Origin: Vibrio tritonius
GTDB lineage: Bacteria; Pseudomonadota; Gammaproteobacteria; Enterobacterales; Vibrionaceae
Assembly (NCBI RefSeq): GCF_001547935.1
Contig: NZ_AP014635.1
Span: forward strand, 1,240,001-1,304,000
Length of the DNA: 64,000 nt
Direction: 5' to 3'
The translations under genes and the position numbers were made by a program. Position 1 is the first letter of the stretch; every line of letters starts with the position of its first letter. Below are positions 38,184 to 47,338 of the stretch, piece after piece. The notes beneath the pieces were generated by a model. The model saw only the letters and a program-made list of their open reading frames with translations, did no database searches and had not been told where the DNA came from.

Positions 38184-39107
38184 TTATTGAGCAATGTACT
38201 CCCTTAACGTTACGCTGTCTGGTAGGGCGGTCATGGCTCCTTTTTGGGTGGTGGCCAATGCGCCACAGCCGTTAGCGTTTACAATGGCACGAGTTAGGGA
38301 ATCAATATCGCGCCAATTATTTTCCTGTGCTAATTGAGCAAGGAGCCCTCCCACAAACGCGTCACCCGCACCAGTGGTATCAACCGGTTTAATGGCTTTA
38401 CCTTGGATTAATTGCTGTTGACCTTGAGTAATCAATAATGCCCCTTTTGCCCCTTGAGTGATGACCACAACAGGAATATCTAATGCTGTTAAAGCGTCAA
38501 TACCTGAATCAAGCGAGTCGGTTTGGGTGAGGAGCATTAATTCGTCATCGGAAAATTTGACGACATCAGCCAGTGCGACGGCCTGCATTACAGTAGGAAT
38601 AAGTTCGTCAGGATTTGCCCAGACTTCTTCTCGTAGGTTAGGGTCGAAACTGATAAAACCTTGGGCGGACTTGATGAGTTGCATCGCTCTGAGTGTGGCT
38701 GAGCGGCTTGGTTCATTGGCTAGAGCAATTGAACAAACGTGTAGCCATTGGTTAGCCTCAAAGGACGGAATATCTTGTTCGCAGAAGAATTGGTCGGCGC
38801 TTGGTTTTACCATGAAGGTAAAGCTACGTTCACCGTCATCGTCCAAATCGACGACAACCGTGGAGGTGCGGTGAATCGGGTCTAATACTAGATGTTCACA
38901 GCTTACGTTTTCATTTTCTAAGGTGTTACGTAGAAACTTTCCGAAAGGATCGTTACCGACACGACCGAAGAAAGCACTGTCACCTGCTAGACGTGCAATG
39001 GCAACTGCCACGTTCGCTGGAGCTCCCCCTGGGCATTTTAGGTAACGCATGTCGTCGTCAGGGATAAGATCAATTACCGCATCACCGGTAACCCAAACTC
39101 TGTTCAT
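38184..39107 (-). CDS. scrK: Fructokinase (PfkB family)
   Basis: A 307-residue ribokinase-fold enzyme. The N-terminal signature CPGGAPANVAVAIARLAG and the C-terminal anion hole DTTGAGDAFVGGLLAQ (catalytic Asp in GAGD) are intact. It phosphorylates the fructose released by the sucrose-6-phosphate hydrolase to fructose-6-phosphate. A ScrR-type operator at 39255 is about 150 bp upstream, which ties the gene to the sucrose regulon although scrR lies 6.6 kb away. Confidence 0.93.
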   Translation of the reverse strand: MNRVWVTGDAVIDLIPDDDMRYLKCPGGAPANVAVAIARLAGDSAFFGRVGNDPFGKFLRNTLENENVSCEHLVLDPIHRTSTVVVDLDDDGERSFTFMVKPSADQFFCEQDIPSFEANQWLHVCSIALANEPSRSATLRAMQLIKSAQGFISFDPNLREEVWANPDELIPTVMQAVALADVVKFSDDELMLLTQTDSLDSGIDALTALDIPVVVITQGAKGALLITQGQQQLIQGKAIKPVDTTGAGDAFVGGLLAQLAQENNWRDIDSLTRAIVNANGCGALATTQKGAMTALPDSVTLREYIAQ

Positions 39108-39254
39108 TATAAACTCCCATTAATGGATCAATTGGCGGGAGTGTAAACGAACGCCAATTTGGAAAAAAAGAGCGAAACCGCATATGGGGCATGGGATTGT
39201 TGAAAACGTGATCCTGTTAGTCGATTTGAACTTAAAAATAGAAAAAACATTGCT

Positions 39255-39276
39255 TTTTTGGGAACGTGCCCAAAAA
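39255..39276. promoter_or_regulatory. ScrR-type operator upstream of scrK
   Basis: GGGAACGTGCCC flanked by five T on the left and five A on the right, the same architecture as the other four operators. It lies in the 309-bp divergent gap between scrK and the DUF486 gene. Confidence 0.85.
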
Positions 39277-39416
39277 GTTTTTTCACCACTTAATAATTGA
39301 CAAAATTGAGTTAAAGAGCAGACTGCGCGACAAGGTCGTGCCGCTTACGTTACAAGGGCACTAAACCGAGGCTTGAGAATGAAAAGCTCGTTGGGCTAGG
39401 CCCCTTCAAGAAGAGA

Positions 39417-39803
39417 ATGAATATGTTTGGATTACCACCGGTAGTGGTCACCGTAGGGTTGCTATTTATTAGCAATATTTTTATGACGTTTGCTTGGTAT
39501 GCCCATCTTAGGGAGCTAGGGCATAAGCCTTGGATAGTGGCAGCACTCTTGAGTTGGGGGATCGCGTTATTCGAATACCTTTTTCAAGTGCCTGCGAACC
39601 GTATCGGGTATTCGGTGCTCAATTTAGGGCAGTTGAAGATTATTCAAGAAGTCATCACATTAACTGTATTTGTGCCTTTTGCATTGATTTATATGAAAGA
39701 GCCTTTCCGTTGGGATTTTGTTTGGGCGGGGTTGTGTTTATTAGGGGCTGTGTTCTTTATCTTTCGCCCTCAAATATTGACCTTTATGGAACAAGTTGTG
39801 TAA
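39417..39803 (+). CDS. DMT-superfamily membrane protein, DUF486
   Basis: A 128-residue protein with four hydrophobic helices, matching DUF486 from segments MTFAWYAHL, SWGIALFEYLFQVPANRIGY, LKIIQEVITLTVFVPFA and MKEPFRWDFVWAGLCLLGAVFFIF. The family belongs to the drug/metabolite transporter group; no substrate is known. A second ATG lies two codons later. No clear partner gene. Confidence 0.82.
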   Translation: MNMFGLPPVVVTVGLLFISNIFMTFAWYAHLRELGHKPWIVAALLSWGIALFEYLFQVPANRIGYSVLNLGQLKIIQEVITLTVFVPFALIYMKEPFRWDFVWAGLCLLGAVFFIFRPQILTFMEQVV

Positions 39804-40531
39804 TAAGCACTCTGATTTACTCGATTTAAAAATAATAAGAGCGGTACTTATTAACAAAAACGAATGAATTAATATTTAGATAGCTTTTCATTTCTGCTGT
39901 TTTAATAATCAATATTTTTATTAGTAATGAGAATAAATTCGATTTAAAGTTAAACTAATGGCCTATTAGTTTAACTAATATGATGAATTTGTGGGCATTT
40001 GTTTAATATGTGCACAGAGTGTTATGGGGCTTTACACATATATCTTTGTGCATATTTGATGCGTTTTTATGCAGTTCAATAACACCCCATATTGGTTAAT
40101 TTGGTCCAACACGGTGCAGGCGGTGACAAAATTCACAAAATTCTGACTCGTTTGTCGATTAATATCACAATTCATTAGACGTGCCGCACATCAAGTGATA
40201 GATTCGGTGCGAAAAATCCGACATGGTTTGTATAAAAAATACACCATGTTTGACTTTTTAGCACATTGCTTTCATCGATAATTTCATTGATTTACGCTAT
40301 TTATCAGTAATTTGTAGGCAGGTGTGGCTGTAATTATTCAAGATAAGAATAAGACACTACCCAATATGCCCCTGCTTTTTATGGCAAATTACACCAATGA
40401 TTGATAATGTGTGCCGAAATCTTCGCTTAGGAATTTGTTGAATTTCTGTAAACTCAACTTTTTCACTTACTAGCCGTTCTAGAAACTTTGCGAAGATGTC
40501 ATGGATGCAGAATTAAAACTTGGAGTTATGC
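39804..40531. other. Long AT-rich regulatory region upstream of oppA
   Basis: This 728-bp gap has no convincing ORF. It contains the inverted repeat ACATGGT...ACCATGT at 40221-40249 with an A-rich loop, several TGTGC/GTGAC-like half-sites around 40010-40200, and a long A+T-rich stretch at 39830-39990. It probably holds the opp promoter(s) and a long leader that could be a small-RNA target, as oppA is in enterics (GcvB). Confidence 0.5.
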
Positions 40532-42163
40532 ATGTATAAAAACAAAATCACTCAAGCCCTTCTTTTGGGTGCCGGCCTAGCAGTGGCTACCGCTTCTTTC
40601 TCTTCTCTAGCAGCTAACGTTCCAGCTGGTACCAAATTAGCTCCTGTTCAGGAACTGGTCCGTGGTAATGGTTCTGAAGTTGCTTCTATCGATCCAGCTA
40701 AAATTGAAGGTACACCAGGATCTGCAGTTGCTCGCGACCTTTACGAAGGCCTAGTGACTGAAGACGATAAAGGTAATATCGTTCCTGGCGTGGCTGAATC
40801 TTGGGAAACTAAAGATAACAAAACGTTTATCTTCCATTTACGCAAAGATGCACAATGGTCGAACGGCGATAAAGTAACAGCAAACGATTTCGTTTACTCT
40901 TGGAAGCGTGCTGTTGATCCAGCGACAGCTTCACCATATTCATGGTATCTAGAAATGACTACCATGAAAAACGCTGCGGCAATCATTGCAGGTAAAGCGA
41001 AAAAAGACACACTTGGTGTCAAAGCTCTTGATGATTACACACTTGAAGTATCATTAGACCAATCAGTGCCTTACTTCGTTAAAATGATGGCACACACCAC
41101 TATGCTACCAGTACACAAAGCAACGGTAGAAAAGTGGGGTGATGAATGGACTAAACCGGAACACTTCGTAGGTAACGGCGCATTTACGTTGAACAAGTGG
41201 GTAGTAAACGAACGTTTGGTACTTACTCGCAACGAGCACTACTGGGATAACAAACACACGGTTCTTAACAAGGTAACTTTCTTACCAATTGAGAACCAAG
41301 TTGCTGAAATGAACCGTTTCTTGTCTGGCGAACTTGATTTTACAGATGATGTTCCACTAGAACAGTACCGTCGTCTGAAAAAAGAGCACCCTAACGAGCT
41401 AAAAACAGTGGGTAACCTAGCGACTTATTACTACGGTTTTAACACTCAGAAAAAACCGTTTGATAATGCCGATGTTCGTAAAGCTCTTTCTTATGCGATC
41501 GATCGTAACATCATTGCCAACGCAATTCTTGGTCAAGGTCAAAAACCTGCCTACACGATGACTCCTGAAATTACAGCAGGATTCCATCCAACTATGCCTG
41601 ACTACGCTGGTTGGACTCAAAAGGAACGTGTTGAAAAAGCTAAAGAATTACTGAAAAAAGCAGGCTTCGATGCTTCTCATCCTCTGCATTTCACTTTGCT
41701 GTATAACACCAATGAAAACCACAAGAAGATTGCAACTGCAATCCAATCTATGTGGAAAAAATCTTTAGGTGTGCAAGTAGAGATTGAAAACCAAGAGTGG
41801 AAAACATTCCTAGATACACGTCGTGATGGTAACTACGATGTGACTCGAGCAGGTTGGAATGGCGACTACAATGAAGCGTCTACTTTCCTTTCTTTGATGC
41901 AATCAAACAATGCCTCTAATGACCAGCGCTATAACAGCAAAGAGTATGATGCAACAATGGCGAAAGCGCTTTCTTCAACTTCGGAAGAAGAACGCAGCAA
42001 ATTGTATACAAAAGCTGAAGAAATTTTAGCGAAAGATATGCCAATTGCACCAATCTATCAATATGTTAAAACGCGTTTGGTATCTACCCATGTTGGTGGC
42101 TACCCAATGCACAATGCTGGTGATAACTTATACTCAAAAGATATGTATATCATTGCAAAATAA
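40532..42163 (+). CDS. oppA: Oligopeptide-binding protein
   Basis: A 543-residue periplasmic solute-binding protein of the SBP_bac_5 family. A 28-residue signal peptide ends in SLAA. Typical OppA segments are DPAKIEGTPGSAVARDLYEGL, AESWETKDNKTFIFHLRKDAQWSNGD (positions about 50-118) and the family signature region around WSNGDKVTANDFVYSWKR. It binds short peptides for the OppBCDF importer. I chose ATG at 40532, six bases after GGAG; the TTG at 40520 overlaps that ribosome site. Confidence 0.95.
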   Translation: MYKNKITQALLLGAGLAVATASFSSLAANVPAGTKLAPVQELVRGNGSEVASIDPAKIEGTPGSAVARDLYEGLVTEDDKGNIVPGVAESWETKDNKTFIFHLRKDAQWSNGDKVTANDFVYSWKRAVDPATASPYSWYLEMTTMKNAAAIIAGKAKKDTLGVKALDDYTLEVSLDQSVPYFVKMMAHTTMLPVHKATVEKWGDEWTKPEHFVGNGAFTLNKWVVNERLVLTRNEHYWDNKHTVLNKVTFLPIENQVAEMNRFLSGELDFTDDVPLEQYRRLKKEHPNELKTVGNLATYYYGFNTQKKPFDNADVRKALSYAIDRNIIANAILGQGQKPAYTMTPEITAGFHPTMPDYAGWTQKERVEKAKELLKKAGFDASHPLHFTLLYNTNENHKKIATAIQSMWKKSLGVQVEIENQEWKTFLDTRRDGNYDVTRAGWNGDYNEASTFLSLMQSNNASNDQRYNSKEYDATMAKALSSTSEEERSKLYTKAEEILAKDMPIAPIYQYVKTRLVSTHVGGYPMHNAGDNLYSKDMYIIAK

Positions 42164-42190
42164 TAATAATGGCTAGTCATTAGTTAGATA

Positions 42191-42220
42191 CTGCATGCCT
42201 GAGTGCATGCAGTTCTTTTC
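42191..42220 (+). terminator. Intercistronic hairpin between oppA and oppB
   Basis: CTGCATGC and GCATGCAG form a perfect 8-bp stem with a 6-nt loop, followed by TTCTTTT. A partial terminator here would explain excess of OppA over the membrane subunits. Confidence 0.65.
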
Positions 42221-42253
42221 ATTTTAATTGTCACAGACTGAAAGAGTGAGTTT

Positions 42254-43177
42254 ATGCTTAAATTCATTTTCAAAAGGATCCTTGAATCAATCCCAACTAT
42301 GTTGGTTTTGATTACAATCTCCTTCTTCCTGATGCGTTTTGCGCCAGGTAACCCATTTTCTTCAGAGCGTCCTTTACCGCCTGAGGTTATGGCTAACATC
42401 AATGTTAAGTATGGTTTAGATAAGCCTGTATCTGAACAATACTTTACCTATCTTACGAATGTCGTTATCAAAGGTGACTTTGGTCCATCATTCAAATACA
42501 AAGACTATTCAGTAAATGAACTGATCAGCAGTGCTTTGCCTGTATCGGCTAAAGTCGGTTTTGTAGCGTTTATCTTTACCGTCATCCTTGGGGTGGGGAT
42601 AGGAACAATAGCAGCGCTCAAGCAGAACAGTTGGTTAGACTATTCGATAATGTCTTTAGCGATGATAGGGGTGGTTATGCCGTCCTTTGTTCTCGCTCCA
42701 GTATTGATTTATATCTTCTCTATATCGCTACATTGGGCTCCCGCTGGTGGTTGGCTTGATGGATCATTTAAATACATGGCTCTCCCTGTATTAGCGATGT
42801 CTTTAATGTACGTGGCTACATTTGCTCGTATTACTCGTGGCTCAATGATCGAAACACTTAACAGTAACTTTATCCGTACCGCTCGAGCGAAAGGCCTGAG
42901 CTATGGCTATATCGTTTTTAAGCATGCGTTAAAGCCCGCTCTGTTGCCTGTTGTATCTTATATGGGTCCTGCTTTCGTAGGTATTATTACTGGTTCGGTA
43001 GTAGTTGAGACTATCTTTGGTCTGCCTGGTATTGGTAAGTTGTTTGTAAACGCTGCCTTTAACCGTGACTACTCATTGGTAATGGGCGTGACGATTCTGA
43101 TTGGTCTACTGTTCATTCTGTTTAACGCCATCGTTGATATTCTGTTGGCTTACATCGATCCGAAGATTCGCTACTAA
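42254..43177 (+). CDS. oppB: Oligopeptide ABC transporter permease OppB
   Basis: A 307-residue permease with six membrane segments, the N-terminal MLVLITISFFLMRFAPGNPF that opens OppB/DppB proteins, and the EAA loop around residues 205-225 (ARAKGLSYGYIVFKHALKPALLP covers it). It pairs with OppC encoded 14 bp downstream. Confidence 0.95.
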   Translation: MLKFIFKRILESIPTMLVLITISFFLMRFAPGNPFSSERPLPPEVMANINVKYGLDKPVSEQYFTYLTNVVIKGDFGPSFKYKDYSVNELISSALPVSAKVGFVAFIFTVILGVGIGTIAALKQNSWLDYSIMSLAMIGVVMPSFVLAPVLIYIFSISLHWAPAGGWLDGSFKYMALPVLAMSLMYVATFARITRGSMIETLNSNFIRTARAKGLSYGYIVFKHALKPALLPVVSYMGPAFVGIITGSVVVETIFGLPGIGKLFVNAAFNRDYSLVMGVTILIGLLFILFNAIVDILLAYIDPKIRY

Positions 43178-43191
43178 GAGATACGAGAGCT

Positions 43192-44094
43192 ATGTTTACG
43201 AAAAAAGAAAATATCGAAGCGATCGAGAAATTCTCTGAAAACTTAGAAATTGAAGGTCGTAGTTTATGGCAGGATGCGCGCATTCGTTTTATGCGCAATA
43301 AAGCTGCGATGATTTCGCTGTTTATCCTAGTGTTGATTACGTTGGCTGTGATTTTCCTGCCAATGTTCTCGCAATATACATTTGATGATACTGACTGGTA
43401 TGCAATGCATGCGGCACCATCGTGGGAGCATTTGTTTGGTACGGACTCATTAGGGCGTGACTTATTTGTCCGTACGCTGATTGGTGGCCGAATCTCTTTG
43501 ATGGTGGGTATTCTAGGTGCCTCAGTTGCGGTTATCATCGGTACACTTTACGGGGCGGCTTCTGGTTTCATCGGTGGTCGTGCTGACCGCGTGATGATGC
43601 GTACGCTTGAGATTTTGAACTCAATCCCGTTTATGTTCCTAGTTATCGTTTTGGTGACTTTCTTTGGCCGCGAAATCTACCTGATTTTCGTTGCCATTGG
43701 TGCGATTGCTTGGCTGGATATGGCGCGTATTGTTCGTGGTCAGACTCTGAGCTTACGCAGTAAGGAATTTATCGAAGCTGCCCACGTGTGTGGTGTGAGT
43801 AACTGGAAAATTATCACTCGTCATATCGTGCCAAACGTATTAGGTATCGTAGCGGTTTATTCAACCCTATTGATTCCAAGCATGATCTTGACTGAATCAT
43901 TCCTTTCATTCCTTGGTCTGAGTGTTCAAGAGCCAATGACTAGTTGGGGTGCTCTGTTGCAGGAAGGCGCAAGCACAATGGAAGTGGCAATTTGGCAACT
44001 TCTTTACCCAGCAGCATTCATGGTGTTGACCCTGTTCTGCTTTAACTATGTTGGTGACGGTCTTCGTGACGCACTTGACCCTAAAGACAGATAA
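43192..44094 (+). CDS. oppC: Oligopeptide ABC transporter permease OppC
   Basis: A 300-residue permease with an N-terminal cytoplasmic segment followed by LWQDARIRFMRNKAAMISL, LFGTDSLGRDLFVRTLIGGRIS and the EAA loop AAHVCGVSNWKIITRHIVPN. It forms the membrane channel with OppB. The four motifs match E. coli OppC. Confidence 0.95.
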   Translation: MFTKKENIEAIEKFSENLEIEGRSLWQDARIRFMRNKAAMISLFILVLITLAVIFLPMFSQYTFDDTDWYAMHAAPSWEHLFGTDSLGRDLFVRTLIGGRISLMVGILGASVAVIIGTLYGAASGFIGGRADRVMMRTLEILNSIPFMFLVIVLVTFFGREIYLIFVAIGAIAWLDMARIVRGQTLSLRSKEFIEAAHVCGVSNWKIITRHIVPNVLGIVAVYSTLLIPSMILTESFLSFLGLSVQEPMTSWGALLQEGASTMEVAIWQLLYPAAFMVLTLFCFNYVGDGLRDALDPKDR

Positions 44095-44125
44095 TAATTA
44101 AAAGTCTAAAAAGATTAAGGAAGCA

Positions 44126-45100
44126 ATGATGAGCTTGTTAGACGTAAAAGACCTGCGAGTCGAATTTACCACGCAAGATGGTATCGTCACCGCAGTAAAC
44201 GATTTAAATTTCTCACTCAATCAAGGTGAGACACTGGGTATCGTGGGTGAATCTGGTTCAGGTAAATCACAAACGGTATTTGCTATTATGGGATTGCTGG
44301 CGAAAAACGGCATTATCTCAGGTAGCGCTAAATTTGAAGGTCGTGAAATCTTAAATTTGCCTGAGAAAGAATTGAACAAAGTTCGCTCTCAGCAAATTGC
44401 GATGATCTTCCAAGACCCGATGACTTCACTTAACCCTTACATGAAAGTGAGCGATCAGCTGATGGAAGTGTTGATGCTGCACAAAGGTATGGGTAAAGCA
44501 GAAGCATTTGAAGAGTCTGTACGCATGCTTGAAGCGGTGAAAATCCCAGAAGCTCGCAAGCGTATTACGATGTATCCCCACGAGTTTTCGGGCGGTATGC
44601 GTCAACGTGTTATGATCGCCATGGCACTACTATGTCGTCCTAAGCTGCTGATTGCTGATGAGCCAACCACGGCTTTGGACGTAACCGTTCAAGCGCAGAT
44701 CATGGATCTGCTTAATGAACTTAAAACGGAATTTAACACTGCTATCATCATGATTACCCACGATTTGGGTGTCGTAGCTGGCTCTTGTGACAAAGTGCTA
44801 GTGATGTATGCGGGTCGTACCATGGAATACGGTAAAGTCGACGAGATCTTTTACAATCCAAGTCACCCATACGCGGAAGGGTTGCTTAAAGCGATTCCAC
44901 GTTTGGATTCTGTTGGTGAGAAATTGCCAACAATTCCAGGCAATCCGCCAAACTTACTTCGTCTGCCAGTTGGCTGCCCTTATCAAGAGCGTTGTCACCG
45001 TGTAACAGACCGTTGTAAAAAAGAAGCACCTATTCTGACGCCGTTTGGTGATGGCCGTCAGCGTGCCTGTTTTTCTGATTGGGAGGCTTGGAACAAATGA
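44126..45100 (+). CDS. oppD: Oligopeptide ABC transporter ATPase OppD
   Basis: A 324-residue ATPase with Walker A GESGSGKS near residue 39, signature FSGGMRQR, Walker B LLIADEPTTALDVT and the C-terminal oligopeptide/dipeptide extension including IPGNPPNLLRLPVGCPYQERC with cysteines that in related proteins bind an iron-sulphur cluster. Two adjacent ATG codons (44126 and 44129) are both possible starts after AAGGAAG. Confidence 0.95.
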   Translation: MMSLLDVKDLRVEFTTQDGIVTAVNDLNFSLNQGETLGIVGESGSGKSQTVFAIMGLLAKNGIISGSAKFEGREILNLPEKELNKVRSQQIAMIFQDPMTSLNPYMKVSDQLMEVLMLHKGMGKAEAFEESVRMLEAVKIPEARKRITMYPHEFSGGMRQRVMIAMALLCRPKLLIADEPTTALDVTVQAQIMDLLNELKTEFNTAIIMITHDLGVVAGSCDKVLVMYAGRTMEYGKVDEIFYNPSHPYAEGLLKAIPRLDSVGEKLPTIPGNPPNLLRLPVGCPYQERCHRVTDRCKKEAPILTPFGDGRQRACFSDWEAWNK

Positions 45101-46086
45101 GCGACAAAAAAGTCATTCTAGACGTTAAAGATCTTAAGGTTCACTTTAGCATCGCGGCTAAGTCAGCTTGGCCATGGTCAAAACCTTCACAGCTGAAAGC
45201 AGTGGACGGTGTTAACGTTCGTTTGTTCGAAGGTGAAACACTGGGTGTGGTTGGTGAATCAGGTTGTGGTAAGTCCACCTTTGCTCGCGCCATCATTGGC
45301 TTAGTTCAAGCAACTGAAGGCGAAGTGGTATGGTTGGGGCAAGACCTTACTCGCATGAAAGACGTTCAGCGTCGAGATACTCGCAAAGAAATCCAAATGA
45401 TCTTCCAAGATCCTTTGGCATCTCTAAACCCTCGTATGACGGTGGGCGATATCATTGCTGAGCCGCTACAGACTTTCTATCCAGAGCTATCAAAGCAGGA
45501 AGTAAAAGATCGTGTGAAAGAGATGATGGCGAAAGTGGGCCTATTGCCTAACGTGATCAACCGTTATCCTCACGAATTCTCAGGTGGCCAGTGTCAGCGT
45601 ATCGGGATTGCTCGTGCGTTGATTTTGAACCCTAAGATGATCATTTGTGACGAACCTGTTTCTGCATTGGACGTTTCGATTCAAGCTCAAGTAGTTAACC
45701 TATTAAAAGAACTGCAAGCTGAACTGGGGTTAAGCCTAGTGTTCATCGCGCACGATCTTTCGGTAGTTAAACACATTTCTGACCGCGTGTTGGTGATGTA
45801 CTTGGGTAATGCAGTGGAATTGGGCACCTCGGAAGAGTTGTTTGCTAATCCATTGCATCCGTATACGAAAGCGTTGATGTCTGCGGTACCGATTCCTGAT
45901 CCACACCTAGAACGTAATAAAACCATTCAGATGTTGGAAGGTGATCTACCGTCGCCAATCAGTCCTCCATCGGGATGTGTGTTCCGTACACGTTGTCCGC
46001 AAGCAACAGAAGCTTGTGCACAAACTAAGCCTCAAATCAAAGGCACTGATGCACATAGCGTCTCTTGTCTTTTCGTTGATGCATAA
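45097..46086 (+). CDS. oppF: Oligopeptide ABC transporter ATPase OppF
   Basis: A 329-residue ATPase with Walker A GESGCGKST, signature FSGGQCQR, Walker B MIICDEPVSALDVS, and the C-terminal SPPSGCVFRTRCP extension. I chose the ATG at 45097, which overlaps the oppD stop (ATGA) and follows GGGAGG; the frame begins at 45079. It is the last gene of the operon, followed by a strong terminator. Confidence 0.95.
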   Translation: MSDKKVILDVKDLKVHFSIAAKSAWPWSKPSQLKAVDGVNVRLFEGETLGVVGESGCGKSTFARAIIGLVQATEGEVVWLGQDLTRMKDVQRRDTRKEIQMIFQDPLASLNPRMTVGDIIAEPLQTFYPELSKQEVKDRVKEMMAKVGLLPNVINRYPHEFSGGQCQRIGIARALILNPKMIICDEPVSALDVSIQAQVVNLLKELQAELGLSLVFIAHDLSVVKHISDRVLVMYLGNAVELGTSEELFANPLHPYTKALMSAVPIPDPHLERNKTIQMLEGDLPSPISPPSGCVFRTRCPQATEACAQTKPQIKGTDAHSVSCLFVDA

Positions 46087-46106
46087 TTTCAGCCTGTGAC
46101 GGGCAT

Positions 46107-46140
46107 AAGCGCGGCTCCCTTTTTGGGTCGCGCTTTTTTT
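46107..46140 (+). terminator. Terminator of oppABCDF
   Basis: AGCGCGGCTCCC pairs imperfectly with GGGTCGCGCT around a short T loop, followed by seven T residues. Confidence 0.85.
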
Positions 46141-46290
46141 GTATCTGCACTCTAGATACTTCAAGCCGTTAACTGAAAGAAACGTGTTCAAATTTTTTGA
46201 ATAACTAAGCCAACTCCTAAGGGTTTAGCAACAACGTCAGTTTTTTATAATGGTCTCATTAACAAAGATAACGAAGAAAGTGAGGTCAAT

Positions 46291-47241
46291 ATGGGAATGC
46301 TCGTTCAAGGTAAGTGGCACGATCAGTGGTACGACACCAAAAGCAACGGTGGTCAATTTGTTCGCGAAGACGCTGGTTTCCGTGATTGGATTGAAAATAG
46401 CCCAGAGGCTCGCTTTAAGCCTGAATCTGACCGATATCACCTCTACGTTTCTTTAGCCTGCCCATGGGCACATCGTGTACTGATTTTTCGCGAACTAAAA
46501 GAGCTAACGGAACACATTGATGTCACTATTGTGTGTCCAGATATGATGCACGACGGTTGGAAATTCGGTATTCCTGAGCCGATATTTGGCCACACCAAAC
46601 TTCATCAAATTTATACTCAAGCTAAGCCTGATTACACTGGACGTGTTACCGTGCCTGTATTGTGGGATAAGAAAACCAATACCATTGTGAGTAATGAATC
46701 ATCAGAGATCATCCGCATGTTTAACAGTGCGTTTAATGATATGACTGGTAACCAAGACGATTTTTATCCAAAAGAATTGCGACCAGTGATTGATGAGTGG
46801 AACGAATTTATCTATCCCAATATCAATAACGGTGTGTATCGCTGTGGTTTTGCGACCACGCAAGATGCCTATGATCAGGCTTATGATTCGCTATTTACGG
46901 CCCTTGACCGAGTTGAGGAGCACTTAGCTAATAATCGTTATCTCGCAGGTAATCGCATTACGGAAGCCGATTGGCGATTATTTACTACTTTAGTGCGTTT
47001 TGATGCGGTGTATGTGGGTCACTTTAAGTGCAATAAAAAGCGCATTGTCGATTACCCAAACTTACAAGGCTATTTAAAAGAACTCTATCAATATCCGGGC
47101 ATTAAAGGGACGACAGATTTCTATCATATTAAGCGTCATTACTACTATAGCCATACGATGATCAATCCAACTCAGGTTGTGCCTAATGGCCCAGAATTGG
47201 ACTTAGAATCGCCTCATGGCCGAGAGCAAATTGACGAATAA
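46291..47241 (+). CDS. Glutathionyl-hydroquinone reductase, YqjG-like (omega-type GST)
   Basis: A 316-residue member of the Xi-class GSTs. The N-terminal thioredoxin-like domain has the catalytic C57 in SLACPWAHR, and the C-terminal helical domain has NRYLAGNRITEADWRLFTTLVRFDAVYVGHFKCN (about residues 215-250). It reduces glutathionyl-hydroquinones to hydroquinones in the cytoplasm, a quinone detoxification step. An inner ATG at 46297 is possible but MGMLVQGKW fits the family N-terminus. Confidence 0.9.
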   Translation: MGMLVQGKWHDQWYDTKSNGGQFVREDAGFRDWIENSPEARFKPESDRYHLYVSLACPWAHRVLIFRELKELTEHIDVTIVCPDMMHDGWKFGIPEPIFGHTKLHQIYTQAKPDYTGRVTVPVLWDKKTNTIVSNESSEIIRMFNSAFNDMTGNQDDFYPKELRPVIDEWNEFIYPNINNGVYRCGFATTQDAYDQAYDSLFTALDRVEEHLANNRYLAGNRITEADWRLFTTLVRFDAVYVGHFKCNKKRIVDYPNLQGYLKELYQYPGIKGTTDFYHIKRHYYYSHTMINPTQVVPNGPELDLESPHGREQIDE

Positions 47242-47288
47242 GGCGGTTTATTTGAGGTCGGTTGATAAAGACAAATTGGCAGCATTAA

Positions 47289-47315
47289 AAAAGCCCTCGC
47301 AAGAGGGCTTTTGTA
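47289..47315. terminator. Bidirectional terminator between the reductase gene and pta
   Basis: AAAAGCCCTC and GAGGGCTTTT pair around a 4-nt loop, with A residues upstream and T residues downstream. Confidence 0.88.
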
Positions 47316-47338
47316 TTACTGAATCAACAACTAGAGAA

